Positions 1-12,430 of a DNA stretch of 64,000 nt are shown here, piece by piece. This stretch comes from Spinacia oleracea. Taxonomy: Eukaryota; Streptophyta; Magnoliopsida; Caryophyllales; Amaranthaceae. The stretch lies in the NCBI RefSeq assembly GCF_020520425.1, contig NC_079491.1, positions 35,145,449 through 35,209,448 on the forward strand, in the 5' to 3' direction. Numbering within the stretch: position 1 is the first letter of the stretch; each line of letters opens with the position of its first letter. Below the pieces are notes generated by a model. It ran no database searches. It saw only the letters and a program-made list of their open reading frames with translations, and was not told where the DNA came from. The position numbers and the translations under genes were made by a program.

Positions 1-2370
1 GGATAGAGTGGCCGTTTACGAAGGCCGTTTTGGAGGGGTTCGGCTTCGACTTTGGCTGGCGTGGTAGAGTCATGGAATGTGTTCGTAGTGTTACTTTCTC
101 GGTTTTGATTAATGGAAGGCCCTCGGAGGAGTTTTCGCCAGGCAGAGGCATTCGGAAGGGCGATCCTATTTCGCCATATCTTTTTATTTTGTGTGCGGAG
201 GTCTTGTCTTACCTTATTCGGAAAGCGGAGGAGGCTAATCTAATTCTTGGTATACGAATTGCGCCGAGTGCTCCTATTGTTAATCATCTGCTATTCGCAG
301 ACGATTGTATAATCTTTTCTAAGGCGGCAGGTCACGATGCTAGTGCTATCATGGACGTTCTTAATGTGTACGAACAGTCTTTGGGGCAACAGGTAAACTT
401 TGAGAAGACGCCTATTTCCTTTAGTCAGAGTGTGCCTGCCAATCGAAGGAGTGGGTTAGCGGAGTAGATGGGAGTGCGGGAAGTAGAGGTGCATGATCGA
501 TATCTAGGTCTCCCCACTATGGTGGGACGGTCTAAAAAAGGGATTACTAGAGGCGTGAAGGAAAAGCTGTGGAAGAAACTTCAAAGGTGGAAAGGGATGG
601 TACTTTCTAAGGCGGGTAGGGAGGTTATGATAAAGGCAGTGGCCCAATCTCTACCTACCTATGCGATGAGTGTGTTTAAGTTTCCATCTTCCTTTTGTGA
701 TGAGTTGCGGTCCCTTGTAGCTCAATTCTGGTGGGGTCAAAAGCAAGGGGAGAGGAAGATTCATTGGGTGTCCTGTAAGAAGTTGTGCAGACCAAAGGAG
801 GAGGGAGGACTAGGCTTCCGTGATTTTAAATTGTTCAATTGGGCATTGCTTGGGAAACAAGCTTGGCGCCTTATCCAGAAACCGGGTAGTCTCCTCGAAC
901 AACTGTTGAGAGCAAGGTACTACCCGAGTTCGTCTTTTATGGCGGCTGAATTGGGGACGCTCCCTAGCTATACTTGGCGTGGCATTTGGGAGGCTAAATG
1001 GGTGGTTAGACGAGGTATGAGGTGGAGGGTGGGGAATGGGAAAGAATTCGGGTTTGGTCGGATCCTTGGATCCCGAATACTCAATCGAGGCGGGTTTTAT
1101 CACCTAGGGGAAACTCAAACTTTAACTTGAAGGTGGGGGAGCTGATAAACCCCATTACTAGCTCTTGGAAGGTCGAGGAAGTAAACTAGGTTTTTGCGCC
1201 ATTTGAAAGGGAGAGGGTCTTGAGCATTCCCTTGAGTCGTCGGCTACCAAACGACACCCTATGTTGGGACCTTGAGAAGAGCGGGGAGTATAGTGTTCGA
1301 ACTACGTATAGAGCGTTATTTGGAGATGAATGGAGAAGGGAGGAGGTGGCGCCGTCAAATACAGGTTCACTTTGGAAACGGGTTTGGCAAACTAAGGTCT
1401 TACCACGAGTTAAACTCTTCGTGTGGAGGGCGTGCCTTAATGCATTGCCAACACGACTCGTTATTAGCAGGCGTGTCGCGGGCTACGTACGACGGGTATT
1501 GTGGTGTCTGCAATAGGGAGGACGAATCTATCCTCCATGCCCTTCGTGATTGTGTGATGGCCAGGGTAATATGGAGCAGAAGTGAGATGGAGCATCTGGC
1601 GTCATGGAGGTACTGCTCACTCCTTGATTGGTGGGAGGCCGCATTTGAGGAGATGGATGAGGAGGCGGTGAGTAAGTTCTTCACGCTATGCTGGGAGATT
1701 TGGGGGGCGCGAAACAAAGTTGTAGTAGCCAACGGGGTGTTCGAACCTGATGGTACGGTGGAATATGCGATGAAGGTTAGCAAGGAGTTCTGGGAGGAGT
1801 ACATGTCAGGCAAGTCGCGAGGTAGGGGGGTTGGGAGTAGTCACCAAACTGAATGGAAGCCACCTGATGAAGGATGGGTTAAGGTAAATGTCGATGCGGG
1901 TTTGCTGGGGGAAATGGGGTCAGGCTTGGGGGCGGTGGTTCGCAATGCCTCGGGAGGGGTGGAACGCTGTGCCGTGAGTCAAGGAGTAGAGAGGTGGGAT
2001 CCCCTAATAGCTGAGGCGAAGGCAGTGATGTTGGGGCCGCAGCTAGGTGCGGAGTTGGGGGCTCGGAAAATCATTGTGGAGAGTGATTGCTTGGTCTTGA
2101 TCAACGCATTACAAGAAGGAGCTCCAGGAGCTGGCAGCCTTGGTTTGATGCTCGAAGATATCTTTGATTCTTGTTCTTCTTTTGATAGTGTTAGATGGTC
2201 ATTTATTAAGCGTGTTGGCAACCAGATCACTCATAATCTTGCTCACCTTCAACCATGGAGTTGGGAGCTTAGAGTATGGGAGGATGAGTTCCCAAATTGT
2301 GTTTTGCTTGATGCTAGTTCTGATCTTTTAATATAATCTACCCCTGTGGGTTTCCTCAAAAAATAAATAA
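1..2370 (+). pseudogene. L1-type LINE remnant: reverse transcriptase C-terminal half, zinc-binding RT region and RNase H
   Basis: Degenerate ORF2 of a plant non-LTR retrotransposon, open at the left window edge. Visible in order: RT palm with the LLFADD catalytic motif (about 285-305), the YLGLPTMVG block (about 490-520), the tryptophan-rich zf-RVT region (about 1240-1560), and an RNase H-like RVT_3 domain (about 1880-2260) with the VNVDAG start and the IIVESDCLVL block. Coding is broken by an in-frame TAG at 465-467, a frameshift near 1060, a TAG at 1187-1189 and a frameshift near 1490, so no full product is possible. The frame then stays open to the stop at 2334-2336, followed by a short 3' tail ending in an A-rich stretch near 2357-2370. 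No TSD can be assigned because the 5' end is outside the window. Confidence 0.9.
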
Positions 2371-3659
2371 TGAAATACAGTAGTGATCAGTAGGCCGCTT
2401 GCTACTTCAAAAAATCAAACCTCACAAATGTCTTCATCAAATTTCATTAAATGATCAATATATAACCTGGATGACTTTCAATTATTTTTAACAACTTTTG
2501 AATCAAATCTACTTTTTAGGTTCACCCTTCATTTATTGATGACTAGAAAAGTAGCAAGTCTGGTTTTGGTGCGTATGTCTTCTACTCCCTTTATTGATAT
2601 CAGAGCGATTTCCGCAAAATGCTATAAGATGTAAAAAATTTCAAAATTATTTATCAAATATTCCAAAATAGGCCACTTTTAATCAAAAATCTCATTCTAC
2701 AGTCCACATTATTAGCAAGCAATTTTTTTTCCCAAAAAACAGTTATTCTCATTCAATTGGCGATTTAGCGCTGACTTATTAAAAAAAATAGGTTGATTTT
2801 CTTGATGACGTGGACGATATATAATTTTATTAAAAAGGGACATATTTTTGTAAATTTGACATCTTCTAGTATATTAGTCGGAAAATGATTACACATCCAG
2901 GAAGAAATATATAATCAAAACAGAGTAATACTCCGTATATAATTTGTATATCCATATATATGTTATTGTTCTATTTTTATGTGGATGACAATTGACTTAG
3001 TTGGTTAAAGCAATGTCATGGACCTGGTACCCATAACTTGGTAACGTATCTTATCTACAATTACATCATTTGCCATTTATAACTTTCTCTATATTCAAAA
3101 TAAATTATGTTTTTAAGATAATGTTCACCTTTTTTATACAGTTATTCTCATTTTATTGTCAACGTTAATGTTGGAAGTTCTAGTAGTAAAGAAAAAGAAA
3201 AGAGTACATAAGTGAAAATTTGAAATTGTCCATATCGGTAGAATACCAACTTCTTCCCTTTGTTTGTATATTGCGGTTGAGAGCATTATTTGTTTAAGTA
3301 AGTGAGAAGAGGGGTCATAGTGGACATACACACACGCGTACCGACTGGTTGGGTCTGAACGACCTTGGGACTTGGGATCTTGGGGAATGCGATGCGCGGG
3401 CGTGGAGTGCGTTGTAGTTCTACTTATTCTTTTCGAAAATCAGCTGTTTTTCTTAATTCTTTGTTACGGGAATCTTCCCCCGATTACGTAACGGTCATAA
3501 TTAATTAAGCTTAATGATGATTTATTCCATTTTCAATTACTTAGTTGTTTTATGTCTGTTGTGATTCCCAAACACTGATTATAATATCTTCTCGTTTTTC
3601 CAAAACACATTCTCACATAAACAAATAAACTCAAACCGACTTCTCTAAAAACTCTCTTC
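2371..3659. other. AT-rich non-coding stretch with a possible tRNA-derived fragment
   Basis: No gene is seen. Positions about 2993-3052 resemble the promoter part of a tRNA-derived SINE (TAGTTGGTTAAAGC resembles an A box), but no convincing B box or tail follows, so this is a weak call. The rest is ordinary AT-rich DNA. Confidence 0.3.
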
Positions 3660-4110
3660 CGCTTAGGGCAATATTATGGTCTTCAATCAAGTCTTGCGAG
3701 TGCATACAGGCATTGATGTCGTGTTAATCATGGAGGACAACCGAAATCGTTCTACTGCATCGGGGTAACGCATAATTGTATTTAGAATAGTGGTTCGACT
3801 ACGGCGCGACAATTATTATGTTCGTCAATAATCATAACATCGAGATAAGTTGTTCTAATTTCTTTATTTCAAAACAATCTAAGATAATTATTATGGCTTC
3901 AAATTTCCTGATTCCTGATAAGTCTAAGTTAGAACCTCTTGAAGGCAAGAATTATAAACGTTGGGTTGTTAGGATGCGGTTTTATTTAGAAAAAAATGAT
4001 GTTGCTTATATGATTGTGAGGGGGTCGAAAAAACAGAACAGACATTAAGAAAATGGCCCGGACGACTTTCCCCTCTGGATGTGGCCGACAATCATATTAA
4101 GTGAGGAACT
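3660..4110 (+). pseudogene. Fragment of a Ty1/copia gag start
   Basis: A short frame starting with ATG at 3893 encodes a gag N-terminus: it opens MASNFLIPDKSKLEPLEGKN and continues with a tryptophan-containing YKRWVVRMRFYLE block, typical of the UBN2/gag region of plant copia elements. The frame stops at 4046-4048 and no further gag or pol follows. The roughly 230 bases upstream look like element leader. It belongs to a different copia lineage from the nested elements at 21806-44690, whose gag starts differently. No LTR could be recognised on either side. Confidence 0.55.
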
Positions 4111-5346
4111 AACTATGGACGTGAGCCTCGTTTTAATAGTCTTTAGGAGTCGTCATTCAGTTTTACAACTACATTGAACAAAACTGCTGACAAAACCTAA
4201 TGATCAATTTACCACGACATAAATAGCAAATCCTTGTTTATACTTTTCGTGTGACCTTGAAAACTATATTCCTATCACTACGTACAATTGTACAAATCAT
4301 TAGCATAAACTAATGGAGAAGGTTACCCTTTTTTCCCCTTCTTATAATTAATTTGAGAAATTTATACGTACTATAAGAACATAAGTGATTATTTTGTCAC
4401 GTTACCCACTGAGTCACGAAGACACGAAACATGTCAAATGTCATTAAACAACATCTATTAACCACAAAACTACACAATTGTTATCGCATACTTGTATGAT
4501 TGAATATGTTTTTCACATATCATTATCATCTTAACAAAATAATTAACATTGTATTATTATTTTATTGTTATTATTATGTGAGACGTCAGTACGTTGTCCG
4601 TTGTCCGTTGTTTCACATACTAATGAACTAAAATAAGTACAATTTGTATGAAACAAATGGCTAGAATTCGGGTTCATTTTGAATTTTTGATTAATTAATT
4701 AATCGTATAGTACCAAAAAAACACAAGAGCCAAGATTCTTTTATGCGTTTGACTCATGATTTAATTTAGAAAAAAAATAGATGAATAAAACCAAAATCCA
4801 GGGAATTATAAAAATATGACATACGAGTGCAAATCAATTTATGCTAGAAAGGAATATATAGATGACATTGAATTCTTTGGTCTTGGGGGATTATCAATTT
4901 GACCATGTAAAAAAAATTATCAATTCGACGTACTAATATGCTAATCTGACTAAAGTATTAAGTGAAAATTAATTTAGGACCCGTTCTACTAAAATAATTT
5001 AGCATTTCAATAGTAACTAAATAAAAAACTTGTGATATTAGGAAAACGTGAAAGTGAAAGAGTATATGAAAAAGTATAAATTCAAAGTTGTGTAAAATAT
5101 ATTCAAATGAACTAAAATTGCATATTACAATACAAAGTTAAGGATTATAGTTGTGTACTTGTATATAGATCGATCTAACAAAGTTAACCAAACCCGAATG
5201 ATTTACCTAAGACTAATTTTCAAAAAGACCCGACCATAACTGAGTTAGTAAAATGCAACATAGTTTGAATTGAGTATAATTTTGATAAATGGACTTCTAA
5301 TGTTAGTCTACTTACCATGTATTAGTATTTTAATTAACATTTGTAC
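4111..5346. other. AT-rich intergenic DNA, no gene seen
   Basis: Low-complexity AT-rich sequence without a credible reading frame or identifiable repeat termini. Positions 5339-5346 are the left copy of the TSD of the following hAT MITE. Confidence 0.5.
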
Positions 5347-5664
5347 TAGACCTGATCAAAAGGCGGGTCGGACCGAGCCTAGGACATAAAAATATGCCCA
5401 TTATGTAGGGTCGGGCCAAGCTTTGGGCCATTTTTTTGTGCCCAAAACCCGCTATTTCTGACAAAAAATAGTGGGCTTTTCGGGCCGGGACAAATTTATA
5501 ACTAAAATTGTTGTTTTACGTTGTCCAATGCCGGCAAGTTTTTTAAAAAGTTCGGGGTGTGCCGGACCGGGCCCGAAAATCAGTCTAAATATTCTGCCCA
5601 AAACCCGGTAATTTTGGGTTGGTCGGGCCGGACCAGCGGGATGCGCTCATGTTGATCATCTCTA
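5347..5664. mobile_element. hAT-type MITE, 318 bp
   Basis: Begins TAGACCTGATCAA and ends TTGATCATCTCTA, an imperfect terminal inverted repeat. It is flanked by 8-bp duplications with one mismatch (ATTTGTAC at 5339-5346, ATTCGTAC at 5665-5672), the size expected for hAT transposition. The interior is rich in GGGTCGGGCC-type runs and their complements. No coding capacity; non-autonomous. It resembles the MITE at 33368-33916 in terminal sequence and GGGTCGG/CCGACCC interior, so the two may be relatives. Confidence 0.7.
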
Positions 5665-5682
5665 ATTCGTACTTACCATGTA

Positions 5683-5979
5683 CTACATCAGTTTCATAAA
5701 GATATTTACAGTTACTACTTGCAAAAATATTGAGACAAAAATGGAAAAGTGCGTTGAATATAATAAAATAAGAATAAAGTAAAAGAAATGTGTAAAAAGT
5801 GGTGAGTGTAAGAAAAAAAAATGAATAAAGTAAGAGAAAGTGAGTGGGGTATTGTAAATATTGTTGGGTAAGAAGGGTAAATTTTCATGTCCAAAAATAG
5901 AATAAAGCAAAGTGTAAATAACATTATGAAACAGACTAAAACATAAAGTGTAAGATCGATCAATTTGAAACGGAGGTAG
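5683..5979. mobile_element. Decayed MITE-like inverted-repeat element
   Basis: The left end CTACATCAGTTTCATAAAGAT pairs with the complement of the right end, CTACCTCCGTTTCAAATTGAT, at about 16 of 21 positions. The CCTCCGTTTCAAA terminus is typical of Stowaway-like MITEs in plants, but the expected TA duplication is not clear on both sides. The interior is AT-rich and has no gene. Confidence 0.45.
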
Positions 5980-6544
5980 CATTATATTATTTCCACTAAA
6001 AAAATGTATTATATTATTAACAGTAGAATAGCATTAGAAATATATTCATCAATGGAGTATTTAAATTTGTTATCGGATTAAAAAGTTATAATAATACAGA
6101 AATAAAATCTATCATAAATGAATAAATAATATTCATTCAGCTTTCCTCAAGTAATATAGTATGTAATAACATTTATAGTAATTGAATTATATTTTCATTT
6201 CATTTTTATCTTACTTTCCTAAAACAGGTAATGTAATTTTTTTTAAAGTAAAAAAAATAAAAACATATTTTGGCAGGAAAAAATTGTACCATGAAATGGC
6301 ACATGTCATTCCGGGTGTCTGTTTTAGTATAATGTAACAGATATATTTTCCACTAATCCATTATTAATGCAACGATTTGACTAAAATATTACGGAGTACC
6401 AAAAATAATATTTAGCAAACTATTATGTGACGTATGTTATTTTCATAATTTATAAACATAATTTTATTTTTTAAACATAAAAAGTAAATAAAACAGATAG
6501 AATATAAATAAAAAATGAATAAGTAGAGATTTATAGAAAAAAAA

Positions 6545-6656
6545 ATTAGCGGGAAAGTTTGCACCAAAAAGTGACACGTGTCACTTCTAGTGTTTGTTTT
6601 ATTATACTCAGTATAATGTAATAGGTAGATAGATTTTTTTTTTTTTTTGATGGGGA

Positions 6657-6705
<49 letters not shown>

Positions 6706-6832
6706 GGGCAGGTGGGGGGCCATTTCAGAAAATACTTATATATGGTAATAAATACTAGAATCTATTACTATATACAAAAACAGATACCAGGATTGACACG
6801 TGTCACTTCCTGGTGCGATTTTTTCCCGCCAA
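6545..6832. repeat. Inverted repeat around GACACGTGTCA, possibly Helitron-related ends
   Basis: The segment about 6547-6640 (GCGGGAAAGTTTGCACC followed by GTGACACGTGTCACTTC) recurs in reverse complement at about 6735-6832, where the same order reads GGCGGGAAAAAATCGCACC then GTGACACGTGTCA. A third, more diverged direct copy lies at about 6262-6345. The complement of the outer edge resembles the TATTACATTATA-type start of plant Helitrons, but no hairpin end was found, so the family is uncertain. Confidence 0.45.
6657..6705. repeat. (ATAG)n microsatellite
   Basis: About twelve perfect tandem copies of the tetranucleotide ATAG. Similar GATA/TATC arrays recur at 9315-9356 and 60661-60704. Confidence 0.95.
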
Positions 6833-8156
6833 AATCTTCTTTTCCTTTTTGTTTCCTCCTTAAAATTCTTTTAAGGAAAATAGAATATAAACGCAATAAA
6901 TCTGATAGAATTTCTTTGACTAAATTTGCATATCTTTTCCTCTAATAAATCAAAATATCTGCATATATCTACTTTCTCTAATTAACTTCATATTTCTTTT
7001 ACTCTTTTAATAAAAAGAATTCTGCTAATTTTCTTTTTTATTCAGTTATTTATTTAAATAAGTAAAAGAATACATAGTACATATTATTTTAAGGAGTTGA
7101 AAGAATCGTTTTCTTAATACTGATCGAGTACCTATTCATCGAATAATACCTACTTATGTTTTTTTATACACGCAATGAAACATAAACTACACATATCAAA
7201 AACAAAAAAAAGTCTAGAGTACTACCTAGCTAGATTAAGTAAATAGATTTTTTTCCTCAAAACAAAAATGCAAAGAAAATGGTAAATTCTTTTTATTTTA
7301 TAAGGAGCTATAATGACATTGTTTCTAAGTTTAATGGTATCTCTTAAATTGATTTTTTTAACATAGGAAAGTCATACATTCTAAACTAGAATAAACAACG
7401 TTTTTAACGTTTTCATCAATATTTTTATTCAATAAAATATATTTTTACATGACTATTATTATTCCGTACTTGATTCTTGCCTAATGTAATTTCACTATAA
7501 AATTATGGGGTTCACTTACTTTGAAAAGACATTGACGACAAACTATGATGAACTTTAATTATTAACTATGATTTTTTTTTACTATACTACTACTTCAGTT
7601 TCCAAATGATCTTATAAGAAAATAGGCTTTGTGTTGTTCACCTTATCTCCACCTATTTCAGGAAAAAGAAGTTTAGATAAATTCAAAAAAAAGTAAGAGT
7701 TTGACAAATACAATTTATAACTAAAATAAGTTTGTATAAGTTTTAATAAGAGGTAGCAATCAGGTAGTTCGTTCATTTTACTAATAAGTTATTCATATAA
7801 ATATTTGTAACTCGGGAATACTTTTGATTGGTTTCGTTTGGGTGAGAAGACTTTTTATTTGAGTATAAGTTCAAATATGTCCATTTGAATCCATTCAATT
7901 TCAGAACAATAAAAAATTTGAGAGCAAGTTTTTGTGGGAGACAAATAAAATTATTTTTGTTATATTTGATTTTGAATAGGTCAATTCTACAAAGCCACTT
8001 TCATTTTGACAATTTTCGGGTTACCCAAGTTTGAAACTGTTCGCTTTTTACTCAAGTAGATTCGGACTTTATGGTCATAAACGGGTATGGGGTTGAGTTA
8101 CGTTATCGGGGTTCAATAATTTTTGCCAAGATCTACATAAAACAATACTCTCCAAA

Positions 8157-9114
8157 TCTATACTACTTGGGATGCATTGTCTTCAAGTTATACACCTAGA
8201 CTTATATAAACGTATCTGAATGAAACTTATTTGAATATATGTAAACTTATAGGACCTGATTTCACGTATAGGATCTGCTTGGAACTTATCAGACCTTATC
8301 GGAACTTATAAAACCATACTAAGCCTGATTGGACCTTACTAGACCTTATTGGACCTTATTAGAACATATTGAATCTTATTATTATAACTTACTAGACCTT
8401 ATTATTTGAACCTTATTAGATATTGAAATATTTGTAATGTTACTAAACACTTGACCATTATTAATAACTATAAATTAATAAATGTAATCACTATTTAAAT
8501 TTTTCTATTAATAAATTTCATATTTTACTTAACTTTTCCATTAACATTATATTGATAGTAAATTAAATATAACATATGAAGTAGTAATTGATACTTCAAT
8601 TTCATTTATAATTATTAACCATAAATTACTCTAAATATAATTATCAACCATAAATTATTTTAAACTAACAATATAAATAAAAAAAATCAAAATAATATTG
8701 TAAATAGCTATAAATATATAATAATAAATAAATTATTAATAATATAATAATTATAATCATAATGGTACTAATAATCATATTAATTATTTTATTCATTGGA
8801 ACTTATTAGACCATATTGAAACTTAGCAGACCTTATTGGAACTTATAAGACCATAATGGAACTTATAGAACCTTATTTTAGCTTATTGAACTCATAAGAC
8901 CATAATTGAACTTATATGACCTAATTGGACTTTATCTAAACTTATCTGACCTTATTAGACATTGACTTATGTTATTTGTGTGATCATGTTCAATCAATCT
9001 CACATGTCAAAATTTATATCTATTTTACTCTATTAGATTTTTTTGTAAAAATGTAGTTGAAGTAATAGAAAAATAATTTAGGATCATCCGTGCGATGCAC
9101 GGGTCCTAAACTAA
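8157..9114 (+). mobile_element. Possible Helitron carrying a degenerate minisatellite
   Basis: The right end has the short hairpin CCGTGCGATGCACGG at about 9088-9102, then CTAA at 9111-9114 followed by T, matching the CTRR-end rule of Helitrons inserted between A and T. The left end is a guess: ATCTATACTAC at 8156-8166 supplies A followed by TC. Two blocks of the interior (about 8270-8410 and 8797-8960) are degenerate tandem copies of a roughly 13-base unit of the form GGAACTTATTAGA / CCTTATT. No helicase gene, so non-autonomous if real. Confidence 0.4.
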
Positions 9115-9313
9115 TATATCACTAAATGCTACTTGCTTTAGTGGTTATTTATAGTTTAATGACTCTTATGCATTCCTTGGTATAGGGGGGTTTAAATCCT
9201 TATATCCCATTTTTTTTCTTTTTAGTTGCATTTTTTTTCTCGCCCCCCACCCCCTCTTTTTAGTTTCACTTTTTTTATCGCCCCCAATGTTGAAGTTCTG
9301 GCTCCGCCACTGA

Positions 9314-9356
<43 letters not shown>

Positions 9357-10469
9357 TCGAAAACAATTGTAAAAAAAAAAATTAATAATAGAACAATTAC
9401 TTAGATAGATAGATAGATATTGTAAACAATTGCTTAGACATGCATTTTTATTGTAAACAATTGCTTAGACATGCATTTTTTCCTCTTCGGAAATAATGCA
9501 TTCAAGAAACTATGCAATGACTATATGATTAACATTAATAAATTCTAATTTAGATTCCAAAACTATGTAGTACTCTAAATCCCTAATCGGTACTCTAATA
9601 AATCACATGTCACCTTCATAATCGATCAATTTGGCACACACCACATACTTTATTGAAAGTGATTTTGGTACACCAAAAGAAAAACACAGCTTCATGTTCT
9701 CTCTTATATAGAAGGGCATAAGTCAACAAAATGATGCGCCAAAATTAGTTTTTAACATTATAACCTTTTAAGATCCCTACCCAAGCAGAAATTATGTGTC
9801 ACTTTCGATTTATTTCTTCATACAAAGAATGAATGATTAGAAAAGGTATACAAACAAGGAACAAAAAGTAATATCGACAAATTTTCAATTATTTTGGTTG
9901 TTAACCTGCAAAAGTATATCGGATATATCTATGTACGTAGTATTTATTTATTTTGAGAACTTTCCTGCAACTATGAGCTTGGTTTAATTTATTACAAAAG
10001 GTCTTGCGCGCACTAGGTGCACAATAAATTTATTGTACACCAATATAACTTTTACCCATTTTTTTGTAACTTTAACCTAGTTTTGATTAACTTTTATATT
10101 AGTAAAAAAAACGTTGATAGATAAACATTTTAAAGAGTTAAATGATTAATTTTATACATTATTAGTGATTTTGAAGAAATAAGTTTTATTAAAATGAAAA
10201 AAAAATTCACTAAAAAATGGATAACTTTTACGTATATAAGCTTAACTTTTAAACATTTTGAGTTAACTTTTACTATGGTGTATAATATTTATTGTACAAC
10301 CCTTATAATATTTATTGGAGAATAGAGGCAGTAGTTACTAAAACAATGTTAGGTGAACAACGTTTTGATAAGTCAATGCAACTAATTGGTAGAGGGGAAA
10401 AAAGGATGAAATGTATTACTCCGTACTTGAAAAGAAAAACATATGAACTTTCCCCTATATAATAATCAA
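9115..10469. other. AT-rich intergenic DNA
   Basis: No gene. A 36-base stretch ending TTGCTTAGACATGCATTTTT is present twice in tandem around 9419-9480. The rest shows no recognisable structure apart from the GATA array. Confidence 0.5.
9315..9356. repeat. (GATA)n microsatellite
   Basis: About ten tandem GATA units. Three further GATA units follow at about 9402-9418. Confidence 0.95.
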
Positions 10470-11120
10470 CTAGTGTGTGGCTCGGATGATGCCCCGATTG
10501 CTACTTTGAACGTTAAAATTTTAGATTTTTTTGAGCAAAATATTTGATAAGATACATGTATAACATTAAGTGAAAGCATTCATCAAGTTCGTCAACTACA
10601 CAAACACACTAAGACATTTATCATGAGAAATAATTTTTCAATTGCATCATCTTACAATTTGTATAATTTGTTTTCTAGTGGAAATAAGTGATTAAAAATT
10701 AACAAACACCAAATTAGACATATGCAGTCATGCAAGGCATTTTTGTAGTTGATGCTTATGAGACTTATGACATCATGTTTATTCATGGTTGTCCTAATTC
10801 TTTAATTATTATTTTTTTCCAAAATAGTCAATAGAAAATAAAAAGTCACATAAAAGTTTAGCTGTTGTAAACTTCATGTTAACATTCATTTATAAATTAA
10901 TGTGAAAAGATAAATCACAAATGGTTGTTGGTTAAGATGGTAATGAGAGTTATCCTCCACACTTGAGGTCTAGAATTCGAACCTCATTGTATGTATTGAT
11001 TTTTTCATTGTCCATGATATGACATATCATTTGGTGAGTGGATGATGTGGCGCAAAAGGAAGAGTACTACGTGCCACACAGACATTTTTCTCAACGCCTT
11101 TTAATATATTAGTATAGATA
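10470..11120 (-). mobile_element. Non-autonomous Helitron, about 651 bp
   Basis: Read on the minus strand it starts TCTATACTAATATATTAAAA at 11120, a classic plant Helitron 5' end, and finishes with a short stem (CGGGGCATCATCCG) some 12 bases before the terminal CTAG at 10470-10473. The flanking bases on that strand are A on the 5' side and T on the 3' side, as expected for insertion at an AT dinucleotide without duplication. The interior at about 10918-10985 contains a tRNA-like stretch with TGGTTAAGATGG and GAATTCGAACC, perhaps a captured SINE fragment. No Rep/helicase gene. Confidence 0.6.
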
Positions 11121-12171
11121 GTACTACCCTTATTCACAATTTAATTAATCAAATTGTATTAAATAAAGAAATTAATAATTACTGCTAAGATTTAGAAAAA
11201 GTTTAATGCAAATTTGTAACTTATGCTACTTTCCTAAGAAAATCAATCTGATTGGAAAAAAGAAGTCGAAGCAAGATTATTTAATGAAAACAAGTATTCG
11301 GTAAATAACGCAAATAATACACTTTTTCACTTTTCAAATATGAGTAAATATGATGTACTATTTTTTTTGATAAACAGATTAATTCATTAATAAAAAGTCA
11401 TACGACATCTACATAAAGATTTAAATCTAACAAATACATAACAATCGAATCAAATAAAAACTTTCTTTCACCATAGCTACGATCGCAGTATATCAAACAT
11501 TCTGTATATCCTCTTTTATATCACTATGATTTACAGCCTTCATTGACGAGGGGGTCTATAGATCTGTTGTAGCCGTGACAAATATGATTTCCGCCTGATT
11601 CGTCTGATTGTAGTCGAAAGATTGACATCTTCTTCGATCCCGCATAAATCTTTACCGAAGAAACAACCTGAACTAAACTAAACACACAAAACTTAACTAA
11701 AAACAAACCCACCATAGGGGTACTTACTAAACCGAAACAATTAAACCCACCATAGGGGTACTTACCCTACTGAAACTATGTAGTTTTATTGAGATCTAAC
11801 GCAAAAACACAACAGGATTGAAAGAGAAGGGGCGAAACTTCTAAATTAGGAATGACTCCTCAATTATTATATTGTCTCTCTCATCCCACTAAATATTTTT
11901 TTGTCCCCACCACTCTCATTCAATTGAAAAAATACCCACTAACTCCTATCACATCTACTTTTCAATAAAATAACAATTGATAACCAAACAACCACTTATC
12001 ACCTAAAACTTAGTGCAAATGTAAGTGTAACGACTATTCTAAGACGGGGGAGTAATATTTACTCAGTATTTTATTACATCCCCCCACATTATTACAAAAT
12101 CTACCATTTTTGTCTTAATATTTGTACAAATAGTACCCGTAAAGAACATATATTATAAAACAGATGTAATA
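11121..12171. other. AT-rich region with a possible LINE tail
   Basis: A T-run at about 11362-11369 followed by GATAAACAGATTAATTCATT resembles the complement of a LINE 3' end (compare the LINE at 16387). The sequence to about 11850 could be a strongly 5'-truncated LINE, but no coding remnant is recognisable. A 17-base string CCCACCATAGGGGTACTTAC occurs twice (about 11709 and 11746). The rest shows no gene. Confidence 0.25.
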
Positions 12172-12430
12172 CTCCATCCGTTTCGAAATAATGAGGACAA
12201 TTTACCTTTTTACGTTTGCCAATGTAAATGTTTGGACATTAATATCTCTAATTTTATATTCGTAAAAATTATAAAAAGTTAATAGTCTGAAAGTACATAT
12301 CGAGACGAATCAAATAAGACCCCACACGACTATATTTTTTTTTACCGATAAATCACAAATGATAGTCAAATTGAAATTTGTGAATAATGTCAAAAGTTAA
12401 AATGTCCCTATTATTTCAAAATGGGGATAG
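12172..12430. mobile_element. Stowaway-like MITE, about 259 bp
   Basis: Left end CTCCATCCGTTTCGAAATAA and the complement of the right end CTATCCCCATTTTGAAATAA form an imperfect inverted repeat extending about 30 bases. TA dinucleotides at 12170-12171 and 12431-12432 fit the TA target duplication of the Tc1/mariner superfamily. No coding sequence. Confidence 0.6.

Larger units (their letters stand above)
5980..8156. other. AT-rich gene-free stretch with inverted repeats
   Basis: No credible coding region. It contains three copies of a roughly 90-base motif with a GACACGTGTCA-like core (about 6262-6345 and 6545-6640 direct, 6735-6832 inverted) and a tetranucleotide repeat, listed separately. 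Confidence 0.5.

Noticed and set aside
2593-2606. TGATATCAGAGCG resembling a copia primer-binding site
   Set aside because: No LTR terminus ends immediately before it and no gag follows at a sensible distance.
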